54,828 nucleotides of DNA from Mesorhizobium sp. (GTDB lineage Bacteria; Pseudomonadota; Alphaproteobacteria; Rhizobiales; Rhizobiaceae). The stretch lies in contig JAIPUZ010000078.1 in assembly GCA_022833215.1 (NCBI GenBank), positions 1-54,828 on the forward strand, given 5' to 3'. Under the pieces are notes generated by a model. It saw only the letters and a program-made list of their open reading frames with translations. It did no database searches and had not been told where the DNA came from. The translations under genes were made by a program, and so were the position numbers. Positions 9,042 through 16,340 of this stretch are shown here, piece after piece; within the stretch, counting starts at the first letter, position 1, and every line of letters begins with the position of its first letter.

Positions 9042-9587
9042 CTATTCGGTGCGAGCGAACTCGCCGTGATGTTTTTCGGCAGCCGCGCGATAGGCGGCGT
9101 GGGCTTCTTCGGGGGTATCGAACCGGCCCAACATGCGGTCACGGCCATCGGCGTGAATTCGAGCCATCCATTTCCCACGCGACCTATCGAAACAGACACC
9201 CTTGAAGCCGCTCGTATTGCGTGACGGACGCCTTGAATTCTGAAGGTTTTCCGCGTGGGTCGCTTCGCGAAGATTGGCTATCCGGTTGTCCGTCTTGTCG
9301 CCGTTGATGTGGTCGATCTGATTTTCCGGCCAACGCCCACTATGAACGGCCCATACGGCACGGTGCGCCAAGCATTTTTCGCCGGCTATGACCCCGCAGC
9401 GGTATCCTTGCCTATGAACGGTTGCGAAGGCTTCTGCCCCCGCAAACCTTACGTTCCATGTGTTGAATGACCGATCGGAGGTGAACATTTCGCGCGGCCT
9501 CGGGAGCCAGAACAGCTTTCCTGTTTCCGGCTCGTAGCGCAAAAGTTGACGCAACTCTTCTGGGGACGGTAAAGGCTTTTTAGCCAT
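9042..9587 (-). CDS. HNH homing-type endonuclease with AP2 DNA-binding domain
   Basis: A 181-residue protein starting MAKKPLPSPEELRQLL. Residues about 70-125 carry the HNH_3 pattern: AHRAVWAVHSGRWPENQIDHINGDKTDNRIANLR (in pieces: AHRAVW, IDHINGDKTDNR). Residues about 135-175 form an AP2-like domain with SGFKGVCFDRSRGKWMARI and RFDTPEEAHAAYR. This HNH plus AP2 pairing is typical of free-standing mobile endonucleases in phages. It is placed between the major tail protein and the chaperone genes, so it looks like an insertion into an otherwise conserved order. It is presumably selfish and may spread by cutting phages that lack it. Confidence 0.85.
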   Translation of the reverse strand: MAKKPLPSPEELRQLLRYEPETGKLFWLPRPREMFTSDRSFNTWNVRFAGAEAFATVHRQGYRCGVIAGEKCLAHRAVWAVHSGRWPENQIDHINGDKTDNRIANLREATHAENLQNSRRPSRNTSGFKGVCFDRSRGKWMARIHADGRDRMLGRFDTPEEAHAAYRAAAEKHHGEFARTE

Positions 9588-9699
9588 CGGGCGCTCCAAT
9601 CGCTCGCTATGGTCAGGCCCGGCACGGTGTTGACGCACCGCGTCGGGCTGCTTTGTTTCTATCAGAACCAGAACGGAAAGTGAATCGTTCGCGCCCTAA

Positions 9700-10413
9700 T
9701 CACACTTCAAGGATGTTGGAATCGACCGCCACAGACCAATTCCTGAGGTGCACAGCCGTTGCGTCGCCACCCTGCCGCGCGCCCGGCAGCGCCAAACCGA
9801 AGAAAAGATCGCTCATGCCCGGGGGCGGCGCGTCGGCGGTATGCGTACCAGAGCCTGCGCTGGACGTGTCGATGGCCGCGCCGCCAGCCGTGGCAGACAC
9901 CTGAAATTCATTGGCAGTCAGGCCAGCCGAGATGACGTAGTAGACCGTGCCAGCGGTCAGGCCGGTTGGAAGCGAGCCAGTGGTTGAAAACACAACAGGC
10001 TGACCGGCGACGAAACCGTGTCCGGTCCACGTCACGACAGCCGGGGAGGCATTGCTGATGGTGACGGTGGACTGCGGTGCGCAATCGCTGCCCCATTCAA
10101 TTCGAAACGAGTACGGCTGACAGTCGGCAATCGCTTCCTTGAACTTGATCTGGCCGGGATCGAGCGCCATCGGGACGAACTGAGATTCCATTGTCCCGCC
10201 ATCGAGCGTGGTCTTGAACTTCCTGACGCGACGTTCGTTGATAAGAGCCTGCGACCCTACCTCTTGAGTGTCACCAATCGCGCCAGCGTTCACCCAGCCG
10301 CCGATTTCAGTCCAGCTTTCTCCAGTGAAGTCCGCCAGCGTCACGGTTCCTTTCGCGGTCTTTCGGCTGCCGATATAGATCTTCGACCCGCCGATAGCGT
10401 AAAGTCCTGCCAT
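9700..10413 (-). CDS. Major tail (tube) protein with an inserted surface domain
   Basis: A 237-residue protein (MAGLYAIGGSKIYIGS). Residues 1-115 and 200-237 look like a lambda gpV-type tube subunit (FKTTLDGGTMESQFVP, AVHLRNWSVAVDSNILEV). Residues about 115-190 form a separate beta module (WTGHGFVAGQPVVFSTTG, GTVYYVISAGLTANEFQVS) of the kind found as decoration domains on phage tail proteins. Position upstream of the chaperones and downstream of the terminator gene supports the call. Many copies would form the tail tube, with the extra module probably displayed outside. Confidence 0.85.
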   Translation of the reverse strand: MAGLYAIGGSKIYIGSRKTAKGTVTLADFTGESWTEIGGWVNAGAIGDTQEVGSQALINERRVRKFKTTLDGGTMESQFVPMALDPGQIKFKEAIADCQPYSFRIEWGSDCAPQSTVTISNASPAVVTWTGHGFVAGQPVVFSTTGSLPTGLTAGTVYYVISAGLTANEFQVSATAGGAAIDTSSAGSGTHTADAPPPGMSDLFFGLALPGARQGGDATAVHLRNWSVAVDSNILEV

Positions 10414-10491
10414 GATTTGTTCTCCTGCGCATGAAAAAGCCCCGCAGAAGCGAGGCGGTTGACCGGCAGCGCCGGGGATGAGGTAGTCGGA

Positions 10492-10680
10492 TTACCGCTT
10501 GCGCGACTTTGTGGCGGCCTCAGGCGCATCCTTGGCGGTCAATTCTTCCGCCCCGGTCTTTTCCTTGATGCCGACGATCTCGGCGGCGCCCTTGGCGACG
10601 TGGCCCAGCGCTTCGCTGAACTTCGCGCTCATCAAGGCATCCCGCGCCATCTTCCGGCGCGCTTCACAGTCTGCGCACAT
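10492..10680 (-). CDS. Small hypothetical phage protein
   Basis: A 62-residue basic protein (MCADCEARRKMARDAL) with an N-terminal CADC pair and a Lys/Arg-rich end (KSRKR). It lies between the tail terminator and major tail protein genes, spaced 9 bases from the terminator stop. Too short to assign. The two cysteines near the N-terminus could bind metal only if the protein dimerises. Confidence 0.55.
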   Translation of the reverse strand: MCADCEARRKMARDALMSAKFSEALGHVAKGAAEIVGIKEKTGAEELTAKDAPEAATKSRKR

Positions 10681-10689
10681 GGCAGTCTC

Positions 10690-11139
10690 CTATGCGAAGG
10701 TTCGATATTCGATGCGGACCTGCGTTCGCAGATATGCATCGTCCCGATATGCCCCGAGAATATCTGGGGCCTTGGTGACATTGACCCCGACGCCCTGAAA
10801 CGACATGCACAGGCCCGCTGGAAAATGCGCCGCGATCTTGCCAGCCTGTTCCCGGATCGCGTTTCTATGCGTCTTGCCGGCTCCTGTGCCCACCTTGGCA
10901 ATCGGCCAGCAGAGCGTCAGCAAGAGCAAGCCCGGTCGCTCATGGGGCGCATCAGCTTTGATCAGCAGACGGATTGTGCGGTTCGGCTCGTGGTGGCATT
11001 CGAGATATGGCGCGGGCTTGCCATTGGCTGTTGGCGGGTTTGTCGGCTCGCCATCTGTCCAAACCTTCGTATACGCCGGCAGACACGTCGCTACGCGAGC
11101 CTGGATGGCAAGGCTGATCTTGGTTTCCGTTGTCGCCAC
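10690..11139 (-). CDS. Tail terminator protein (DUF4128-like)
   Basis: A 149-residue protein. Residues 1-30 (KISLAIQARVATCLPA) form the opening helix. A central YLECHHEPNRTIRL and the late segment LRTQVRIEYRTFA match small tail-completion proteins of the DUF4128 class that cap the tail tube and join it to the head. Position immediately before the major tail protein is the usual one. Family assignment rests on pattern and synteny. Confidence 0.65.
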   Translation of the reverse strand: MATTETKISLAIQARVATCLPAYTKVWTDGEPTNPPTANGKPAPYLECHHEPNRTIRLLIKADAPHERPGLLLLTLCWPIAKVGTGAGKTHRNAIREQAGKIAAHFPAGLCMSFQGVGVNVTKAPDILGAYRDDAYLRTQVRIEYRTFA

Positions 11140-11188
11140 TGCTTACCCCATAGAAAAAGGCGGCTCCGAAGAACCGCCCTTTGCTTTT

Positions 11189-11415
11189 GCCTGCCACGCC
11201 GTGCCCTACCTTAACGGGCCTCAACTGGCCTGACCGCACCTCGACACACCTAGCCTGCCGTGCCTAAACCCGCCAGACCTAGCGATGCCGTGCCTCGCCT
11301 GCCCCGACGCACCTTACCCGATCGTGACCCGCCTTGACGCACCTTGACTGCCATGAACGGCCTCAACGCGCCCGGCCTAGCCTTACCAGTCCGCACCTTG
11401 CCTTGCCTGCCGTAG
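11189..11415 (-). repeat. Degenerate GGNNN pentamer array between late genes
   Basis: The minus strand reads as a drifting series of five-base units beginning with GG, such as GGCAA GGCAA GGTGC GGACT GGTAA GGCTA, for about 225 bases. On the plus strand the CC pairs recur every five bases, and in places lie exactly ten apart. The array fills the 330-base gap 11140-11469 between the tail terminator gene and the gene at 11470. It is not a CRISPR (no conserved repeat and spacer), and no start or conserved product suggests that it codes. The paired G runs at three-base spacing fit two-layer G-quadruplexes in DNA or RNA. Confidence 0.75.
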
Positions 11416-11469
11416 AATCCTTGAAAGGACGCGAGGTTGATTGGAGAACTCTCGCCGTAACTCCGCTGC

Positions 11470-11991
11470 TCAGTTTGCCATTTTTGCCGGGGATGGCAAG
11501 TGCCGTTCAACTTCGTCGATGACATCGAACAGGTCGGAAAACTCCTGCAAATCCTTGTAGCGAGCCTTCCAAGCCTGCAATTCGCGCCACGCCCGCTGGA
11601 GCACAAGCTGCCGCGTTTTCTTCTGCGACATGGCATGCCCGCTCTCGCGATAGTGCGGCGCGCCGGCTTCCGCGATGTGGACATAGGCCTTCTGCCGAAC
11701 CGCGGGTCGTTTCTGTTCCTCATCGACGTAGACCGCCACAACGGCCCTGATAAGACCTCTGGCTTGTGCCAAGCGATGCTGGTGCGCCGCTGCCGTGTCA
11801 TCCCACTCAAAGAACGAGTGTAGAGGGCTGTTGTCATGCTTGGCGTCTGCGAGCACATCTTCCGGCGTCAGTTCGCCTTTGCACTGCTTCCGAAGAAGCT
11901 CCAGATGCTCCCCTACGGCCTTGGCATCCTTGACGGCGCCCGGCTGAAACCGGGCGCCTTCGCTGAATTCGAAACCGGCGATCCGCATCAT
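11470..11991 (-). CDS. Conserved phage hypothetical protein
   Basis: A 173-residue protein starting MMRIAGFEFSEGARF. The ATG overlaps the upstream stop (ATGA, 11988-11991) and follows GGAGGCAGC. Residues 40-90 (PEDVLADAKHDNSPLHSFFEWDD, read in parts) and AAHQHRLAQARGLIR form a recognisable conserved phage module, but the function is unknown to me. It lies in one coupled unit with the next gene upstream, so the two probably act together. Mostly helical with no membrane segment. Confidence 0.7.
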   Translation of the reverse strand: MMRIAGFEFSEGARFQPGAVKDAKAVGEHLELLRKQCKGELTPEDVLADAKHDNSPLHSFFEWDDTAAAHQHRLAQARGLIRAVVAVYVDEEQKRPAVRQKAYVHIAEAGAPHYRESGHAMSQKKTRQLVLQRAWRELQAWKARYKDLQEFSDLFDVIDEVERHLPSPAKMAN

Positions 11992-12650
11992 GCTGCCTCC
12001 AGCTTCGCAAGATCGTTTTCGGTCGCGACGTGGAACATGCCTGACATGCCGTCCTTTTCCGGACGCCACTCCCCGACGCCTACCGCGAAGCCAGCGACGT
12101 TCAAGATGTTGAGGATTTGGCTCTCCGACAGCACATTGCCGTTGTACCTGACCAGAAGCTTCGCACTCCAGTCGGCAAACTCACCGCGATACCGCAGGTC
12201 TGCTGTCCCCATCCCCACACGAACAGTGTCTTCGCGCATGGAAGGCGCGCCACCGTCGATCCTGACAAGGTTGTGCCGCGCCTTTGTACCTTCGAAAGCG
12301 CCTTCCACGTCCACATCCTCGCCAAGAATATGGAATGCCTGCCGGGCGGCGATCTTCGTGATGCCTGCGACTGACGTGCAAGCCGTTACGGCCGCGTTCT
12401 TGAAACCGACCGATGGAAAGCCGTAGCCGCCATCCGCCAGACGATACAGGGACGATTCAAAGTCCGCCTTCGGGTCTTTTGCCTCCTTTGCGCCCTTGGC
12501 CACCTTCATCTGCTTGCCGAGCATTTCTAGTTTGGCCTTCTGGCTCCATGCGTGAACGATTAGCGGGCTATCACCAATAACGGTCACTTCCATCAGCCGG
12601 ATATCCAGCTTCGGCAATTCAATTCCTACGTTCTCTTTCTTCACAGCCAT
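11988..12650 (-). CDS. Conserved phage hypothetical protein with Gly-rich C-terminal motif
   Basis: A 220-residue protein starting MAVKKENVGIELPKLD after a GGAG site. It has IGDSPLIVHAWSQKAK near residue 30, GFPSVGFKNAAVTACTSV near 85 and AGFAVGVGEWRPEKDGM near the end. The pattern PLIVH/FKNA/GxGEWRPE recurs in phage proteins of unknown function. The C-terminal glycine loop recalls RAMP-like folds, but that comparison is speculative. It is translationally coupled to the gene at 11470-11991. The overall gene pair is placed between head and tail genes, which is unusual if they are structural. Confidence 0.65.
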   Translation of the reverse strand: MAVKKENVGIELPKLDIRLMEVTVIGDSPLIVHAWSQKAKLEMLGKQMKVAKGAKEAKDPKADFESSLYRLADGGYGFPSVGFKNAAVTACTSVAGITKIAARQAFHILGEDVDVEGAFEGTKARHNLVRIDGGAPSMREDTVRVGMGTADLRYRGEFADWSAKLLVRYNGNVLSESQILNILNVAGFAVGVGEWRPEKDGMSGMFHVATENDLAKLEAA

Positions 12651-12680
12651 GTCAGTCTCCATCGGCGTCCGGCCTGCCAA

Positions 12681-12775
12681 GCCCGGTAACGCACAGGGGT
12701 TCGCTTTCGCGAACGCCGGAGCCGATGAAGCTCGCCGTTCGCGTTACATCCCCATGGCAGCGGGGAATTCGGTTT
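12681..12775. other. Short intergenic segment with hairpin
   Basis: Contains a perfect six-base stem GTTCGC/GCGAAC (12699-12704 and 12709-12714) with a TTTC loop, inside an outer TAACGC/GCGTTA match. There is no T run. It may end transcription of the minus-strand gene at 12776-13171 or stabilise an RNA end. Confidence 0.35.
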
Positions 12776-13171
12776 TCAGGTATTCGCTTCGAGGTAGCTA
12801 AGCGCGGCCGTAAGCATCGACACGAGACAGCCCGGCCGGTAAAAATTCCGGGACTCTTCTCGCAGGAACTGGAGGGCGGCGATTGCGCCTTCCTTGGTCA
12901 CGACTGGCTGATCCCAGTTTTCCAGCGCCTCAAGCGGCGGGCCGTAGGTAGCCTCAACCACCGCTTCCATTTCCTCATCCGTCCACTCCACCGTGTCACA
13001 GATCGGATGCCTCCTGTAAGCCTCGTTGCCGGCTTCGTAGTTGGCGATCGCCTCGATGATGGGGTCAACCGGCGTCGCCTCGGCTGGCACGATGCCAGCA
13101 AGCCCGCAGGCGGGAATAGCGGCAATGCTTGTGAGCGCGCTGCGGCGCGTGATATGGCGTGCGTCAGCCAT
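12776..13171 (-). CDS. Exported hypothetical protein with twin-arginine-like leader
   Basis: A 131-residue protein. Residues 8-32 (TRRSALTSIAAIPACGLAG) form a signal-like segment with an RR pair, resembling Tat or lipoprotein-like leaders, and the mature part is acidic (DTVEWTDEEMEAVVEATYG). Similar short proteins occur in Rhizobiales prophages. It is divergent from the RHH regulator at 13275, and the regulator's operator lies about 75 bases upstream of its start. It could be a lysogeny-expressed envelope protein. Export is inferred from the leader only. Confidence 0.6.
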   Translation of the reverse strand: MADARHITRRSALTSIAAIPACGLAGIVPAEATPVDPIIEAIANYEAGNEAYRRHPICDTVEWTDEEMEAVVEATYGPPLEALENWDQPVVTKEGAIAALQFLREESRNFYRPGCLVSMLTAALSYLEANT

Positions 13172-13218
13172 TCGATGATCCTCCGTAGATCGTCGTTTCG
13201 GTTAGGGCCGGTTCGGTG

Positions 13219-13247
13219 TTGCGAGCATCGTTCCGGCCTGCTATGAT
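13219..13247 (+). promoter_or_regulatory. Promoter of the RHH regulator gene
   Basis: TTGCGA (13219-13224) and TATGAT (13242-13247) are separated by 17 bases, close to the sigma-70 consensus. The expected start site falls inside the left arm of the palindrome described next. Confidence 0.6.
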
Positions 13248-13285
13248 TTCTGACATCAACAATTGTAATTGTCAATGTCAGAAAT
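13246..13285. promoter_or_regulatory. Palindromic operator at the RHH gene start
   Basis: Two perfect 11-base arms, ATTTCTGACAT at 13246-13256 and its reverse complement at 13275-13285, flank 18 bases containing a second palindrome ACAATTGT (13259-13266). The site covers the probable transcription start and the start codon of the RHH gene, and no clear ribosome binding site lies before that ATG. Binding by the RHH protein would shut off its own gene, as is usual for this family. Confidence 0.65.
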
Positions 13286-13616
13286 TAAGAAAAACCCTGT
13301 TGGCCGACCAGCCGTAAATGCAACCCCTCTCACGGTCCGGGTTACCCCCGAATTATTGGAGGCTGTCGACAAGCTGGCCGCGGCGATCAATGGCACCCGT
13401 CCTGATGCTCTCCGCTACGCGCTGCGTACCTACATGGAATCAGACGGCTTCCTTCCACATAAGCCTCGTATCGGCCAAGATTTACTTCTCAACTTTACGC
13501 GCAAGGATGCAGAAGCGCTCAAGAATGCGTTCGGCCCGGATATCGCCGTTCAGCAAGAGGCCCTAGAGGACCTAGTTCGGGACTGGCTCGTCCAGCGCGG
13601 TTATCTCAAAGACTGA
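13275..13616 (+). CDS. Ribbon-helix-helix DNA-binding regulator
   Basis: A 113-residue protein (MSEIKKNPVGRPAVNA) oriented against the late genes. The segment TPLTVRVTPELLEAVDKLAAA (read in two parts) followed by RPDALRYALRTYME is a CopG/Arc-type ribbon-helix-helix of about residues 15-60. The remainder (KDAEALKNAF, QEALEDLVRDWLVQRG) is a helical extension. The start is the ATG inside the palindrome. It probably binds the operator at 13246-13285 and may also control the divergent exported protein gene. Confidence 0.75.
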   Translation: MSEIKKNPVGRPAVNATPLTVRVTPELLEAVDKLAAAINGTRPDALRYALRTYMESDGFLPHKPRIGQDLLLNFTRKDAEALKNAFGPDIAVQQEALEDLVRDWLVQRGYLKD

Positions 13617-13622
13617 CCGATC

Positions 13623-14081
13623 CTATAGCCCCTCTTCCTTGCGAACTTCAGCCGCCACTTCAGACACGATCTGCTGCCAACGCTGTGCCACGAGCGAAAC
13701 CCATGGTTTCGGGGGCTGACCGTTCGCGCCCGCGTGTACATAGCCGCCGTACCGGCTGGTGTAGCCAAGGAAGATGGTTTGACCGATGTCTGTGCCGTTG
13801 ATGACAAGCTCGATAGGGCCGAAATCCATCTCCACGTCACGGCCGGGGTTGTCGAGGCTGAGGCGAGGCATCTCCTTGTTCGACGCGACCAATGACGCTT
13901 TCAGGAAGCCTGTGCGCTTTGGATAGGTCGGCGCCGGGGGCAGATTGTAGACAAGCCTCGTCACCTCGTCTGTGAGTTCGTGTGCCAGCCTCTGTGCTGC
14001 ACGCTGGAAAATGATTTTCTCAGCATTCTTGACCTTTTTCGTCCACGCTTCGATTGTCGCGCTGAAGGTCTGGTTAGCCAC
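13623..14081 (-). CDS. HK97 gp10-like head-tail joining protein
   Basis: A 152-residue protein (MANQTFSATIEAWTKKVKNA). The N-terminal helix, central PPAPTYPKRTGFLKASLVAS and late YVHAGANGQPPKPWVSLVAQRW segments match the HK97-gp10_like family, which acts at the neck between head and tail. Overlaps the minor head protein gene by 8 bases, so the two are coupled. The separating distance to the RHH gene stop is only six bases, with the two genes converging. Confidence 0.82.
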   Translation of the reverse strand: MANQTFSATIEAWTKKVKNAEKIIFQRAAQRLAHELTDEVTRLVYNLPPAPTYPKRTGFLKASLVASNKEMPRLSLDNPGRDVEMDFGPIELVINGTDIGQTIFLGYTSRYGGYVHAGANGQPPKPWVSLVAQRWQQIVSEVAAEVRKEEGL

Positions 14082-15141
14082 CGTTGCTCTCCCGGAAGCG
14101 CCGTAATTCTGACGCGCCGAACCGGATCGAATAATCGACGCTGCACTTGCACCCGACTACATGCCGCGCCGGTAGGCTGGGATCGTGCGGCCCATCGCAC
14201 TGGATGCCGTCCGGCAGCGTGAACTTCGCGTTGAACGGGATGGCCGGTAGGGACGCCATCGCCAGATGCTCCATGCGCGGTTCGCGGCTCACTGTGCGCC
14301 GCCATCTCTTCGTCACGTCCTGCGAGTCGAGCTTGCCCTCGTCGATCTGCTGCTGGAAGGCGTCCCGCTTGGACCGCGCCAGCGCCGAGTGCGTCTCCAA
14401 GATCGCGATCTGATCGCCGCGGTATTTCAGAGCCCGGTTGCTGTAGAGCCGCACAAGGCGCTCGGCTTCCTCTGGCGCAAGCGCCCTGCCTTCGCGGATA
14501 GCCTTCATAACCGTGCGATCCATCCGCTTGTCGCGGTTGGCGAAGGTCAGATAGTCCCGCATGTAGGCAATATCGCCCTCGCGCATGGCCCGTTCGATCC
14601 GGGCAACAGTTTCCATCTGCGGGCGAGACAGACCTATCAGGCCTCCCTCACGGCGTCCGGTGACGCGGTTCATGCGACCAGCCAGCAAGCGACCAGCCTC
14701 ATACGGTGACTGTCCACGCGCGAGGTTGTCGGTCAGGACAGCCGCTATGCCGTCCCGCGCCTCTGTGACGATGCCGGTCACCAGCCGAGCGGCATGATCG
14801 CGCATGGCCTGCTCAGCCGGCAGATTGCGCACGCCCCACGAAAACACAACGCGGTTGCCCGAGGGGTCCCGAAGCGCAGGCATGCTATCAACTGTCGCGA
14901 TACCCCCGGAATGGTAGGCCTGCACCAGTGCCTGCTCGAATTTGGCGAATGCACCATCCTCTATCCCAAGATCACGGACCACGCCCGCAACGTCACCTCG
15001 CTCTAACTTCTCCATGATGCGCTTCAGGACGATATCGGACCGGATGCGATCAATCGCCTCGATCCACGCCAGCCGAACCTGCGGCTCGAAGTCGGCTGCG
15101 ACCTGCTCCAGCAATTCACGGGCTGTCAGCCTCTTGAGCAT
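14074..15141 (-). CDS. Phage head morphogenesis protein (Mu gpF / SPP1 gp7-like)
   Basis: A 355-residue protein. The middle part is helical (ARLVTGIVTEARDGIAAVL, RGQSPYEAGRLLAGRM). The end carries the family signature: AILETHSALARSKRDAF, WRRTVSREPRMEHLAM and DPSLPARHVVGCKCSVDY, with conserved Cys residues and His. This is the minor head protein domain found near portals, where it helps head assembly or DNA ejection. Here it lies several genes after the capsid rather than next to the portal, which is a less common position. Confidence 0.82.
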   Translation of the reverse strand: MLKRLTARELLEQVAADFEPQVRLAWIEAIDRIRSDIVLKRIMEKLERGDVAGVVRDLGIEDGAFAKFEQALVQAYHSGGIATVDSMPALRDPSGNRVVFSWGVRNLPAEQAMRDHAARLVTGIVTEARDGIAAVLTDNLARGQSPYEAGRLLAGRMNRVTGRREGGLIGLSRPQMETVARIERAMREGDIAYMRDYLTFANRDKRMDRTVMKAIREGRALAPEEAERLVRLYSNRALKYRGDQIAILETHSALARSKRDAFQQQIDEGKLDSQDVTKRWRRTVSREPRMEHLAMASLPAIPFNAKFTLPDGIQCDGPHDPSLPARHVVGCKCSVDYSIRFGASELRRFRESNGG

Positions 15142-15144
15142 CGG

Positions 15145-15591
15145 TCAGCCTCGAATAATGAATTTGTGCGCTGCCTTCACACCCGCGCCAGGTATCGGAA
15201 CCCTCTGGAGCGTGGTGAACGGCTGGCCGTCGATGCTCACGACCTCCGGCACGGCGAGGTCGAACGGAACCGCCGTGTTCGACGTGACCGGATCGTCATC
15301 GTCCGTCTGCGTAGAGATCAGCGCCATCCAGTCTGCGCAGATCAGCAACTGGTCGGTGGCGAGGATCGTGGTGCCGTCGACCAGTTCCTTGCTTACGCCA
15401 GAGACTGCGCCGCGAAGCAGGTAGGTCTTGACCGTCTCGACGCCTTCCCACGGCTCCCACGTGGGCCAGTCGTCTGGCTTCCCATCTGTGGTGCGCACCA
15501 CCGTGATAACGCCCTGCCCGAGGCCTCCGGCACTCTCTGGCGCCAGAAGCTCGCGGGCCATGTCGGCCATTTCGTCGTAGAAGCCGGCCAA
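15145..15591 (-). CDS. Hypothetical head-tail connector component
   Basis: A 148-residue beta-rich protein (MAGFYDEMADMARELL) with GVITVVRTTDGKPDDWP and an end reading LQRVPIPGAGVKAAHKFIIRG. It lies between the DnaT-like adaptor and the minor head protein, spaced three bases from each. Synteny suggests a neck or stopper component. I do not recognise a named family with certainty. Confidence 0.65.
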   Translation of the reverse strand: MAGFYDEMADMARELLAPESAGGLGQGVITVVRTTDGKPDDWPTWEPWEGVETVKTYLLRGAVSGVSKELVDGTTILATDQLLICADWMALISTQTDDDDPVTSNTAVPFDLAVPEVVSIDGQPFTTLQRVPIPGAGVKAAHKFIIRG

Positions 15592-15593
15592 TG

Positions 15594-16115
15594 TCAGGCC
15601 CTCGCCACAAAACCATGCAGCGCACCGCGGGACGCAGGCCGAAGGATACAGCGCAAAGCGTCCTCGACCGACATCAGCATGGGACGCATGTCATCGGCGG
15701 CACTCGGCACCCCGTCATTCGGGCCGAAGAACTCGCGCTCGATCGTGTCGACCTTCTGCCGCTTCACCAGCCGGCCCGGCGTTACCGTTGGCGACGATGA
15801 GCCCGGCTGGAGCAATTCCGCCAATGCAAGCTCGTAGCCTGCGTTGACGACTTCTTGCGGGATTTCATCACTCGGTATGTCTTCGCCTGCGCAATGGTCG
15901 AATGCGCCCGTTCTGGGCCATGCCAGAGCCTGTGTGCGCCCGCCTGTTTTACGGCCGGCAAAGCGGTCACCATAGATGCCATCCAGAGCAGAGCTTGCGC
16001 GGACAAGGGCGGCAACGCGCTGCGGATCAGTGACGCCAGCAGCGGACCAAGCGGTGTTCCCACGAGCATCATGATAGGCAGCGGCGCCGGGAAGGTCGCC
16101 GTAGTGATCGGCCAT
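15594..16115 (-). CDS. Head-tail adaptor-like protein (DnaT-like family)
   Basis: A 173-residue protein (MADHYGDLPGAAAYHDARGN). The opening YHDARGNTAW and DPQRVAALVRASSALDGIYG, followed by ALAWPRTGA and EIPQEVVNAGYELALAELL, match the small family annotated as DnaT-like that is found at head completion positions of many proteobacterial phages. It probably forms the adaptor ring between portal and tail. The DnaT name reflects database labels, not a proven replication role. Confidence 0.75.
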   Translation of the reverse strand: MADHYGDLPGAAAYHDARGNTAWSAAGVTDPQRVAALVRASSALDGIYGDRFAGRKTGGRTQALAWPRTGAFDHCAGEDIPSDEIPQEVVNAGYELALAELLQPGSSSPTVTPGRLVKRQKVDTIEREFFGPNDGVPSAADDMRPMLMSVEDALRCILRPASRGALHGFVARA

Positions 16116-16118
16116 AGG

Positions 16119-16340
16119 TCATTCCTCACCGAAGATCAGATGATGCTTGGCTCGCTCCATCATGATGATGGTCTCGCCAGCATTTGCCGTGCCCGAAATC
16201 CAAGACGAGCCGTCCGGCAGTTCACCGATGATCGCCAAGGTCGAGAAGCCATGTCCCTTCGCCGCCTCAAGCAACTCGTCGGGATCGAAACGAAAGCCTT
16301 CGCCGACCTCGACCGGCTCCAGCTTGACGATGTTGCTCAC
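16119..16340 (-). CDS. Small hypothetical phage protein
   Basis: A 73-residue acidic protein (MSNIVKLEPVEVGEGFRFDP) with GFSTLAIIGELPDGSSWISG, similar in outline to short phage proteins that contain a beta hairpin. It overlaps the next upstream gene by four bases (ATGA type), and the adaptor-like gene follows after three. Function unknown. Confidence 0.6.
   Translation of the reverse strand: MSNIVKLEPVEVGEGFRFDPDELLEAAKGHGFSTLAIIGELPDGSSWISGTANAGETIIMMERAKHHLIFGEE

Noticed and set aside
11250-11858. Minus-strand open frame reading through the GGNNN array
   Set aside because: The five-base period simply avoids stops in this frame. It continues into the wrong frame of the gene at 11470 and has no own start.
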